64,000 nt of DNA from Branchiostoma floridae (lineage: Eukaryota > Chordata > Leptocardii > Amphioxiformes > Branchiostomatidae), in the NCBI RefSeq assembly GCF_000003815.2, contig NC_049986.1, forward strand, positions 8,839,487-8,903,486, written 5' to 3'. Position numbers and translations under genes: made by a program. Under the pieces are notes generated by a model. The model had not been told where the DNA came from. It was given only the letters and a program-made list of their open reading frames with translations, and ran no database searches. Shown in pieces: positions 11,601-23,600 of this stretch. Each line of letters begins with the position of its first letter. The stretch's first letter is position 1.

Positions 11601-14600
11601 TTGTTCTCTTCGCCAATGGCGATAGAGTATGTTTTTGTCGACTTGGGTCTATATGTAGGTCAACAACATATAAGTCGAGAAATTGTGGATGGAACTTTTT
11701 TGATTTTTTGTAGGTGTGTAGCGGTTGTCGAAAGGCATGCCTAGTTTGAAAATGGTTTACCTGGCGTTTTCCTACGGTACAGCAGCGAGCTTTGTATTTT
11801 TTCGAGGTTTGTTTCGGGAAGCATAAGTCAAAATGCAGCTGGGCGATTTCTACGATATTTGGTAGGTGTGTAGCGAGAATGGTTTATCTAGTTTTTACCT
11901 ATGATGCTGTAGCTGGCTTTGTATGTAAGTGCGTTTGTCTGTGGACAAGATAACTCAAGATGCTCTTGATGGATGCTAATGATATTTGGTTGATAGGTAG
12001 GGGACACAGACAGGAAGGTCAAGTTCGATAATGGTTCTCCTGGCGACTTGTTTTGGTACTGCAAGTGAGCGTCAAAGTTTGCACCTAAATTTTCCAGAAG
12101 TGCCAGGTTCATGATTTTTAAGTGGTGGATAGCTGTTGGGACTAGGAGTAAATGGTGTAATTTTGGGCCCCCTAGCAGCTTGTTTGGAACTGCAGTGGGT
12201 CTTATAGTTCGTAACTTTTAAGAAGGATAGCTCCAAAGGGGATTGATGGATATTCTTTGCTTTTGGTAGGTAGGTACTTTGGGTGATTATCAACATAATG
12301 AGATGCTAATTATGTAAATCTCGGTCTATTTAATATAATTACTTTAACTTATCCTGGAGAAGAACATCCCTTACAAAAGTGTCACCCTAGCCCCTCAGAC
12401 TGTAGCAGAAGCCTGATCTCCTTCCCCTGACAAGGGCCAGTCACACCAAATTAACCCCCTGCCCTCAGTCTCCCCGGCCTCAGCACGGAGATGACCCCTC
12501 AACTCAAAGACAAATCAAAGGTGGAGCAGAACTAATCGCTATGGCAGACCGTGGCAGGGAAGTCAGTTCCCAGTAATTGGAGATGCCTTGAATTTACAAG
12601 TTTGGATCTTTGGTAACCTAAAAGCTGTTCATAGAATTTAGTTTTGAATAGCTTGGTGAGCATGACATAACTTTGAGACAATCTAATGTAAGGAACTTAT
12701 TCCTCAATGTACTTTAGAAGATTGCTTCTGTTACCAATCTAATCAGAGATGTGATTAACAGATTAGCCTGATGATACACATGTCATTGACCTGTTAATTG
12801 TTTGCACGGTAGAGAAGCATGAACAAGTGTCTCTAGGCTCAGGGCTTTATATTCAAACCAAATAAGCTCATTAGAAGTCTTTCTGCTGGGAGCAAAATAT
12901 ATTACTGGTGACATTATAATATGAGCCAGTGGTCAAGTGGCATTTTCAATCAAGGCTGGGAAGATTAGAATTGTTAATAGGCCATCAAACAGTCCTTCCT
13001 TCTGATCATTATTATCCATGCTATGGTATTGGTAGCACATTTGTTGTTAGTAGCTTGAGAATGAGAGCATGACACTAGTACTTTGTTGAGAGTCCAAATA
13101 CTCAGGTCTAACAGTCAGTCAGTCAATCAGTCGAGGACATCGGACATCAACTCGGGAAGCTTGATGGACCCTTATAACAGTGATCCATTCATTATACTCC
13201 AAAAAGGCTCTGAGTGTCTAGAGATTATTTTATGTTTGCGCATAGAGAAATGTCTCGGTACCAGAGTGATACATGCTAGTTCTAAGAGCTTGGCCAAGTT
13301 TTATAGCAGATTAGAGGAGTTACATACCATACATTGATTTGAATAAAACGTAGGCACACTTTACACTCAGGGTTGCTTTAACCATCCTGTGTCGGTTAAC
13401 CGTCATATGATGCTTAACCATCACCGGTCTAAAGAGGAAATGATAGGCGTGTGATGGTATTTCCACAAACCGTCCTTAGCTACCTCCGGACCTGGTCCTG
13501 GTTCGGTTCAGTGGGGGGCCGTGACGGTTTCTTTCGTATGTAAAGAGAAACCATCACTGGTGACGGTAATAGGAGGCTGTGGTTTATATGCTAATGATGT
13601 GCTAATGAGCCCGTAGCAATGGAAACATGTTTTTCCTCATTCTAATATTTTGAGACATTGAGAGTCGTCAAATGTTTCAAGTGGAATGGCTATTTTCCTT
13701 TGGTACTGCAGTAGAATGTATGTGTGTTTGTAAAAAAAAACAATACCCGAGGTCAAATGGGATGGATAAATGGAACTTTCAAGTGCTACAAACACACGTT
13801 TATGCAGTCGTTTGCTTTTGGGGTACGTTCTCTGAAGTACTACATGAATGGGACCTAATAGTCTTGAACAAAGACATGATTATTTGGCGAAGATATCTGT
13901 TCGTGGAACTCTATTTTGTAAATGAACTGGAAGACCAGAAAAGCAGACGTCCATTGGTCGATGGTGAGGCGTCTGCTTTCCTGTGGAGAGGCGCGATTCG
14001 CAATAGTTAGTGTAGGTGTCAGGCTGTCGGTTAAGGAGACTGTGTACAGTGGGTCTGTACGGAGGTTGGGGAGGAGTTGTTTGAAATCTACATATTTGTT
14101 GCTCCAGATTTTGTCTTTAATGTGTGTGGGTACATGGATACCCGTTTGGAGGTGAGAAGCAGTAATGGTAGGCGCCGAGGGGATGGTCTTGTTATTAGTA
14201 TTATTAGTTACCTTATCCTTATTGTTACTTCCGTTGATGTTATCGGTACTATTGATGATTTTAACAACATAGAGGTCATTTTCTGTACCTATTATACGGC
14301 CTACTAGATTGTCCTTCAAATGCCGGGGGTCCAGGAGGGCGGGCGGCAGGGTGGGATCGGGTTGCTCGGAGTGGCGTCCCGATGTCAGCGCACTGACTTG
14401 TTGCTGCAGCTGCATTAGCTGGTCTCCCTCAGTGGCCTTGGGGGGAGGGTCCTTAGGGTCATTTTTTTTGGGGGGGGGGGGTCGACGGGTGGCTCATTTT
14501 CCGTTGGGTCGTCAGGGTTCGCGTTCTTAGGCTTTTGGTTGCGTTTGGAGCGTCGGGTGGGCGGCATCGCTAGTGCTCAAAAGAAAGAAGGGATATAAGA

Positions 14601-17600
14601 AAATTCGAAATACAGTGATAATATGAAATGCCTGACGTTAAAAACCAGTTGCGTTCCATGCCTCAGACCTCTCATCAAGACCATACTGGGGAGGGTGAAA
14701 CTGGGTGTCATGGAGTCATCTATCAACCGATGACGAGCCAGGGTGACAGCTCACACTGTTATGATCAGGGTAAATATGGCACCGCACACTATGCTAGGTT
14801 GATGTATATCTCTAGAGTGCATCGGGGTAATTATGGCACCCCACACGATGCTAGGTTCATAATATAAGATGCATCAGGGTATTTGTGGCACCCCACACGA
14901 TGCTAGGTACGTATAAATGAATGAATGAATGAAAGACTTTTATTGTACATTCATGCCTCGACGAGCTGGGTACAGGTCACTGATAACAGACATGACTGAT
15001 AACAGAATAACAAACATATGAGAAAAAAAAAACAGGATACAATTTAACTAGTTGAAGGTACTAAGCTAACAGGATGGTCGACATCTTCTCGCTTCTTTGT
15101 ACAGGTGTAGATATAAGAACATATAATGTTTGATATACAGGGTTTGTCTAGGCGCATCAAAAATAGAAATTTATCCGTTGCATTAAGATGTTCAAAATAT
15201 GGGAACTCTTTTCTGATATATTCATAAAGCACAATCCGTTCATTATGGTACAATTTACAGTGTAAAATAAAATGCTGTTCATCTTCTACATGTTGTAGAT
15301 CACAAAATTGGCAGACTCTATGCTGCAGAGGGGTGCGGTTGTGCCTTCCAGTTTCGATATGTAACTTGTGGCAACTAATCCGGAGTTTAGTGACAGCCAC
15401 TCTGTGCTGTATGTTTTTCACCATCAGATATTCTTCTTCTTTATAAATAGTCTTGAATAATCTATAGGTTCGTAATTTGTTACCGAAAGATTTGTCCCGG
15501 TTGTCATTGTGTAATTCGGTTCTAAATGTTTGAATGTAAATATCCTTTAATCGTTGGCTGATGGCGTTGGTTATAGGTAATAGGTTTGTTCCTAGAGATA
15601 TTTGAGATCTCCATATGTAGGCAAAACCGCATTCCTCCAGTATCTTACGAACGCCGGACGCCCAGCACTTATTTCCATTAGCATCTAGTTGTAATTGACA
15701 AGATAGGGCGTCGGCTTGTAGACTGTCAGCTGGCACGTTTTCACGGATTCTTAGAAAGTGTTTGATAGCGTTCAGGGAGGCTTCCAGTTGAATGGGGTAC
15801 CTCCATAATTCCGCTCTTGTGGCAAGGTTAGATGCTGGTCTGGGGACATTTAGTGCTTGTTTGCAGAATTTAAGGTTAACAGATTCAATGGGACAGGTTT
15901 AGGGCTTTTAAATGCGCCCCATATTTCTGAGCCATAAAGTAGAATAGGTTTGATACATGCATCGAAAAGTTTGTTTCTAACTGGTAATGAGGCGGTGGCT
16001 TTATCTAAAGATTGTTTTATTCCGAATAAAGCCTTCAGACCTTTGCCACTCAGGTATTTGTTGTTAGCTTTAAACGTGCCAGCTGCACTCACAATAATAC
16101 CAAGATAAGTATAACAAGTTACAATTTCTATTTCGCGATTATCAAACAGGAGAGAACAGTTTTTAGGTAAACTGCCACCCTTTGTAAATACAATAATTTT
16201 TGTTTTCCTAAGATTTACTTTTAATTTCCAAAGTGCACAATAATTTTCCAGATTGTTCAAGGAATGCTGTAATCCCTGTTTGGACTCGGAAAAAATTACC
16301 AAGTCGTCAGCATACAACAAGCATGGGACAGTTTTGCTGTGCATAAGTGGGGGATTACAAGGAGCACCGTCAAATTGGGACACAATATCGCTAAGAAAAA
16401 GGTTAAATAATGTAGGGCTTAATTTGCATCCTTGTCTCACACCACAGTTAGGAACAAAAGTTTCAGTCAATCCATTTTTAGATTTAACGCAGTAATGCAT
16501 CGGGGTAATTTTGGTACCCCACACGATGCTCGGTACGTATAAAATGCATCAGGGTAATGTTGGCACCCCACACGATGCTAGGTACGTATAAAATGTATCA
16601 GGGTAATTTTTGCACCCCACACGATGCTAGGATCATAATGTAAAATACATTAGGGTATTTATGGCACCCCTCACGATGCTACGTACGTATCAACTATATC
16701 ATGTACATATAGTTGATATGCACTGTATTTTACCTAGTGCTTAGTACGATTATTATATATAATTCACCGTATATATGAGTATATATAAAGTAACGGAGTT
16801 TTATCATTGGTTCAGCTTAACATTTTAGCTATGACATTTTAGATCTTGTCACTCTCATGAGTTAAAGTATTTTGATGATTAAGGTAAAGACGCAACTCTC
16901 TTGAAAATCTCATTGATGAAAATGTTCAATGGCGGAAGCAAATGCTTCGCCGGCTGGAATGTTCACGGCCTAGGTTCTAAATTAGAAGATGTAGAGTTTT
17001 TAGACGAAATTCGCAAATTCGACTTCTTTTCGTTACTTGAAACATGGAGCACTCAAAACACAAAAATCAACATCGCTAACTATAGTTATTTTCATCTATT
17101 CAGAACAAAAGCAAACGAGCGAAACGCTCATCAGGGGGAATTATATTTTTCTATAAAAACAAATTCAAAAATCATGTCAAAAAAGTACCTTCTAAGTCGA
17201 CTGATGCCCTCTGGGTAAAGATAGACCGTAACGTCTTAGGACTTACGAAAGATCTTTTCATATGTTCAGTTTACCTAAGCCCAAGCGCTTCTTCTACTCA
17301 TAAAAATGCCGATAACCATATATTAGACATACTAGAAGAGGAAATAAGTAGATATAGTTCAGAGGGGTTCGTCTTATTAGGGGGAGATATAAATGCGCGT
17401 ATTGGTAACCTACGTGATTACGTGGATAGCGAAATTAACATCGACGGTTTTCCCGCCAGCTCCTCGAACCAAGTTAGTGATAGACAATATATGGATAAGT
17501 CACCTCCAAACAAGTTTGGCCGGCTTTTGAGTGAGCTTTGCATACAAGCAGACCTCAGAATATTAAATGGCAGGGTGGCTGGGGACCTGCAAGGTAACTA

Positions 17601-20600
17601 TACCTGTCACCAACCAAACGGTAGTAGCACGGTCGACTACATAATTTCCAGCCAATCGTTTCTGCAAAACATTTTATTATTTCAAATTCATCCGCTGTCT
17701 TTTCAGATCACTGCCTGATATCAGTCTTCATTAAATCAAACACAGACCATCAAAACCAGCATGAAAAACAACAAAAGCGTAAAAGAAAATCCGCTCCAAA
17801 ACGATTTCATTGGGATGATAAATCTGCACAGATCTTCAACCACATCCTTTCTCAATCTCATTTTATAGATAGACTGAATTCAATCTCATCACAAAATACG
17901 AAAGACACAAAATCTAATGGAGAAATAGAAGCCTTTGTTTCAGAATTTAGTTCAATCCTGAGAGACGTTGGTTTCAAATCCCTATCAGTACAGATAACTA
18001 AACATAACAAACACCCGCAGCTACGACAAAATAAACAATGGTTTGACAAGAGTTGTAACGAACTAAAACGTGAAATAAAGAACCTAGCATATTTACTGTC
18101 CAAACAACCATTTAACTCCGACATAAGGGGAAGATATTTCAGAAGAAAGAAAGAATTTAAAAAACTGATAAAAAAGAAGAAAACAGACTTTCACAAACAA
18201 ATCATGACCCAATTGTCTTCCCTCAAAGACAAAAATCCAGGCGCCTTTTGGAACTTAGTTAATAAGCTAAAACCGACGAAAACGCAAGAAAATAACCAAA
18301 TCTCAGAAGAAGAGTGGTTTGAACATTTTAGCAATTTAGACAAACTCCCTAATAATGGTACAAACGACTCTCCAATTCCGGAAAACGATCAACTAAATCC
18401 GTCGTCCTCCGCTACTAATCCATCTGTTTTAGATTCCCCTATAACTTCAGAAGAATTATATAATGCCATTTCAAACCTCAAGAACAATAAATCGAGTGGA
18501 AATGATTTGATCTTAAATGAAATGTTGAAATTTGGTAAATCGCTACTTCAAACGCCACTCCTGCAACTTTTTAACAATTGTCTGCAAAACGGGTATTACC
18601 CACAGGAGTGGTCCCTTAGCCAGATTGTTCCAATTCACAAATCCGGTGACCCATCTCTCCCAGACAACTACCGCGGAATTTCCATAATTAGCTGCTTATG
18701 TAAACTATTCTCCTCTATATTAAACAATCGCTTAGTTAGTTATGCCGAAAACAATAGTCTTTTCAAACCCCATCAGGCAGGGTTTAGGAAGAACTTTAAA
18801 ACTACAGATAATCTTTTCGTGTTAAGTACATTAGTTAGCAAGTATCTAAGTAAAAATTCCCGTCTCTTTGCATGTTTCGTAGATTTTAGTAAAGCGTTCG
18901 ACTCCGTCTGGAGAAATGGCCTCCTTTACAAATTAAACAAGTTAGGTATACAGGGCAACTTTCTTCGAACTATCCAAGACATGTATTCAAAAACTACAAA
19001 TCGTGTGAAATACAGTCAAGGTCTGACTGAACCTTTTGTCACAAACTGTGGTGTCAGACAGGGTTGTAATTTAAGCCCAACTTTATTCAATTTATTTTTA
19101 AGTGATATTACATCTGTCTTTGATAATGATATTTGTAACCCCCCAACTATGTACAGTAAGCGTGTCTCTTGTCTATTGTATGCAGATGATTTAGTTCTTT
19201 TCTCTGAATCCAAACAAGGTCTACAATGTTCTTTGAATAGACTAGAAGAATACTGTCAAACATGGCACCTAAATGTGAACCTTAGGAAAACAAAAATAAT
19301 TGTTTTCACTAAGGGTGGTCGTATACCAAAAGATGTGTATTTCATGTATAAGAACAATCCTGTTGAAATAGTGACAAACTATAATTGTTATTTAGGTATT
19401 GTTGTCAATTCTGCGGGTACTTTCAAGGCGAACAACAAACACTTGTACAGTAAGGGCCTGAAAGCTTTATTCGGGATAAATCAATCCCTAGACAAAGCCG
19501 ATGCTCCTTTGTCTGTCAGAAACAAACTTTTTGATACAGGTGTTAAGCCCATAATTCTCTATGGATCGGAAATCTGGGGTTCTGTTAAAAGCCCCAAATC
19601 CTGTCCTATTGAAACAATACATCTAAAATTCTGTAAGCAAACCCTACACGTGCGAAGATCCACAAGTGGCCTCGCCGCAAGAGCCGAGTTAGGGAGGTTC
19701 CCCATTCATTTGGAAGCCTCCCTAAATGCTATTAAACACTTAATTAGACTTCGCCAGAAAGTACCAGCAGACAGTTTCCAGTCAGACGCTCTTTCTTGCC
19801 AGATAGATTTAGACAAGGCTGGAGCCAATTGTTGGGCGTCAGGAGTTCGCCAGTCACTGGAGGAATGCGGTTATGGTTACATATGGCATTGTCCTCTACA
19901 GCACAATACAAATTCGTCTCAAATTATCAATTCTATCAATCAGCGTCTGAAAGACATTTATTTTCAAACTTTTCTAAGAGAGATACACAATGACAACAAA
20001 GGTGGATCCGCTAAAAACAAATTGAGGTCTTACAGACTGTTCAAGTCCACTTATAATGTGGAACAATACCTGGATATTGACAATATTCGGCACAGGACGG
20101 CCGTCACAAAACTACGAGTCAGTTGCCACAAATTACACATCGAAACCGGAAGACATAACCGCACTCCTCTAGAACAACGAATATGTAGATACTGCAATCT
20201 AGATAAGTTAGAAGACGAACATCATTTTGTAGTAGAATGTAGTTTGTACAAGAAAGAGAGAGCTGAACTCTACAGACTAATAGAATCCATGTTCCCCCAC
20301 TTCATACAACTAAGTAATATAGACAAATTTATATTCCTTATGAATCTAGACAAACCTTTACTTATAAAGCATATCTGTTCTTACATTTTCAATATCACAA
20401 AGAAACGAGAAGAAGCCGAATGTACGCAGTAGAATACGATCCTTGAGTAGTGTAGATTCATTGTATCATTATATCATGTTGTATCATTTGTTGTGATCTG
20501 TACTAAACCCAGTGGGTATGAATGTACAATAAAGGTCTTCATTCATTCATTCATTTTTTATAAAATGCATTAGGGTAATTTTGGCACCCAACACGATGCT

Positions 20601-23600
20601 AGGTTCATAATACAAAATGCACCAGCCTGATTAGGGTATATTCCCACAAGTCCGGGATTCGGGAGTGGGTGGGCGGGCTGAAATTGTGTGACAAAGGCTA
20701 GTATTTCTGAGCAGACGAACTAAACACTGTCCGTGTGCGACGAGCTCAAGACGAGAAAGAATGCAACGCACAGGGTCAGGCGACATCGCGATACTATCTA
20801 GGCCAATCAGGTTTTCGCCCGTCTTGGTACATCTGGGTCTAATTTGTACCAGCTTTCTCGGAATCTCGCTCCGTAGATAAACCGCATTTTGTCATGCATG
20901 CCAAAAACAGTTTTATACTACGCGAGTTTCTTTCTTCTTTCTTTCTTTCTTTATTCATTAAAATCAACATTACAGAGTTCATTCTTAGCAGAAGCAGCTC
21001 TGAATGCCGTTGATTTTACAATGTGAGTAAATTCTTACAACAAATAGACACAAACACGTTTGAAATACACAGTACAAAGACATATAAAAACACTTAGGCA
21101 TCAGTCAGTGATTTGTTGTACAGTCTGATTGTATAGTATAGGAATGAGTTGCGCAGTCTGGAGGTCCTTGCTTTCGGGACATAGATGCTGCATGAGCTTC
21201 GAAGTGACCTCCCAGTGACCTCTGACCTGACCGGAGGGACCATGTCGTGTAGCGGGTGATCCGGGTTCATCATTTGCTTGAGTAGCTTCATGGCAGCGAG
21301 TTCACGTCTCTCCTTGAGTGTAGGCAAGTCCGGAACACTTCTCCTGCCACCCAGAGAGATGATCTTTAGTGCTCTCCTTTGCACTTTCTCGATTAACTGT
21401 TCTTGTTGTTTGGTGCAGCCAACTAAGAGAACATGGCCATACTCAAGTACGGGTCTGACCAGGGCCGTATACACCTGTACAAGGTCAGACACTGACATGC
21501 CTTGTTTGGTTAGGACACGTAGGTAGTAAAGTCTACGTGAGCCCTTGGTCACCATCGAGGTAACCTGGTCGTTGAGGGTTAGACCTCTGTCAAGGATGAA
21601 TCCTAGACCTTTAGCTGACTCCACGACGGGTACTGCTTCCCCCCCTAGAATCAGAGTAGGTGGCGTCGGAATGCTTTAAGTTTGCAAAAGCAAATTTGAA
21701 GCTGCATGCTCTTCTTGCCGTTAAGGATCATCCTGTGACGACCAGCCCAAGAGTCGAGATTGGACGACTCTTCCTCCACAGTCGTGTCCTCGTCGGCCTT
21801 CAGTGCCAGCAGTATTCTGGACAGTGTGACGTCGTCAGCATAACCCACGTCGAGAGTGTCCTGGTAAACTGTATGCCGGGTACTCATAAACAGTAGGAAC
21901 AAGTACGGGGAGATGACTCCCCCTTGTGGGACACCGGAAGTCAGTGTCCGCCAGGAGCTCCGGTCTCCATTCACGACAACTCTCTGCTTCCTGTCCATTA
22001 GGTAGTTGTGGATCCATGATGTCATTCTCGAGCTAAGCTGGAGGTTCACCACACTCTGAAGTAGCAGGGCATGATCGACACGATCAAACGCTTTGCTCAT
22101 GTCAGCAAAGATGGCACGGATTAAGGTTGGTTTGTTAGAGTCCAGGGCGGTCAACCATGTTTGGACCAAGCGTACAAGAGCAATTGTAGTAGACGATCCA
22201 CGCATGTAAGCATACTGGTTCTTAATAACTGCGCGTAGCGATGGGGCAGTCTTTTAAGGATGCACTTTTCTAGTAGCTTAGCCATGACGGGCAGGAGAGA
22301 CACCGGTCTCATGTTGCTGACGTCAGACGATCCAGCAGACTTGGGCACTGGGACGACATTGGCTGACTTCCATATTGCTGGTACAATGCCTTCATGGTAA
22401 GAAGCATTAAATAAGTGAGTGGACACCAGGACACTTTGTAAAACACATAATCAAGAAAAGCAACCGAGAAGGTATGTTTGGCAGGAACACAATTGATTTA
22501 TTAATAATAATTAGCGGAAATAGCACGTAACACAAAACTTGACTAAGATGTATTAATCTAGCCATGTACTTGTCCATGAACTTAACCATAAATACTAACT
22601 AAGAATACCATTGTCGATCGACCCTGAGGTGATTAATCCCTAATAAATCAACCTTTTGCCCATACGTCGTAAGTTATTCACATTTCTCGAATCAAGTACA
22701 TAAGATTTCAAGACTAGATGCTGCAGACAGATTGAATATATCTTCAATGGCAACAACTTCTACAACGCAACTATAGGCAAAAATATCAATCAAAAGATTG
22801 CTTTGTAATAAAAAAAAAACACAAATACTTATGATTGACCCCATCCGATTGAAACATGCATATGATATCAAAACTTATGCTAGTCCTTATTGTAATAGTA
22901 ACTAGAGTTCGGGGACCTCATACCTCCATGAAATATTTATTGCTTTTTTTGTGGATGGTATGTATGTTTATAGTCGGTTGTATTTGAGAGAAATGGTTAT
23001 AAATGTTATGGGAAAGTAGTGGTGTATTTATTTAATGACAAAGAGGATGTCCATCTGATTAGTAATTATTAAAATGTGACACTTAATTGTGTAATGTGCG
23101 TTTAAGAGGTCGACTGCATATGGTAGCGTGGTGTTCCTTAAGCTTGATGTTTGGCATTTAAACTGTCTAAGGTTGTCAGCATTATTGAGGTTCGACTATG
23201 TGCCTCAGAGCGGTGTGGTGGGAGGAAGTTGGGAAACTCAGAAAGAAGAAGGGATGTGGCCAACTTTAGTCAGATGGTGATTTGATTTTCCACCATGTAC
23301 CAATATGTCATAACATCAGCTGTTCACACGGTACAAAAATGAGATGCACACTTTCCTCTGATAGCCCTACATCAACTGTAAGATGAATACTTGGCGCCAA
23401 CCCCGTCTGCTAAAAAACAAGTACCATTGGCTACGAAAGAGACAACTAACAACTGTCCCTTATCGTAACGAAATCAGAACTTCTGTATCGCCCATAAAAC
23501 TTCTGACACCCAACCCATCTAAGATGAGAGGACCTAATGGCATTTTAATCACCGTGTCACTCAAATCAGCAGTACAGTATGTGAGACATCCATACCTGTT

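Larger units (their letters stand above)
8595..14600 (-). mobile_element. DIRS-type (tyrosine-recombinase) retrotransposon, decayed and interrupted
   Basis: On the minus strand the order is gag-like ORF, reverse transcriptase, RNase H, tyrosine recombinase: the DIRS order, with no DDE integrase. The Gag start is at 14567 and the recombinase ends near 8779. Pol is broken by several frameshifts and at least one Trp-to-stop change, so it is not autonomous. A 2.3-kb foreign segment (11624-13912) splits gag. The outer termini were not defined; bounds are approximate. It sits inside the long VWD-1 intron, antisense to the host gene. Confidence 0.8.

Noticed and set aside
8950-14570. Ty3/Ty1 or retrovirus-like LTR element
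   Set aside because: Tyrosine recombinase motifs, DIRS-type RT and RNase H text, and no protease, integrase or LTR seen.
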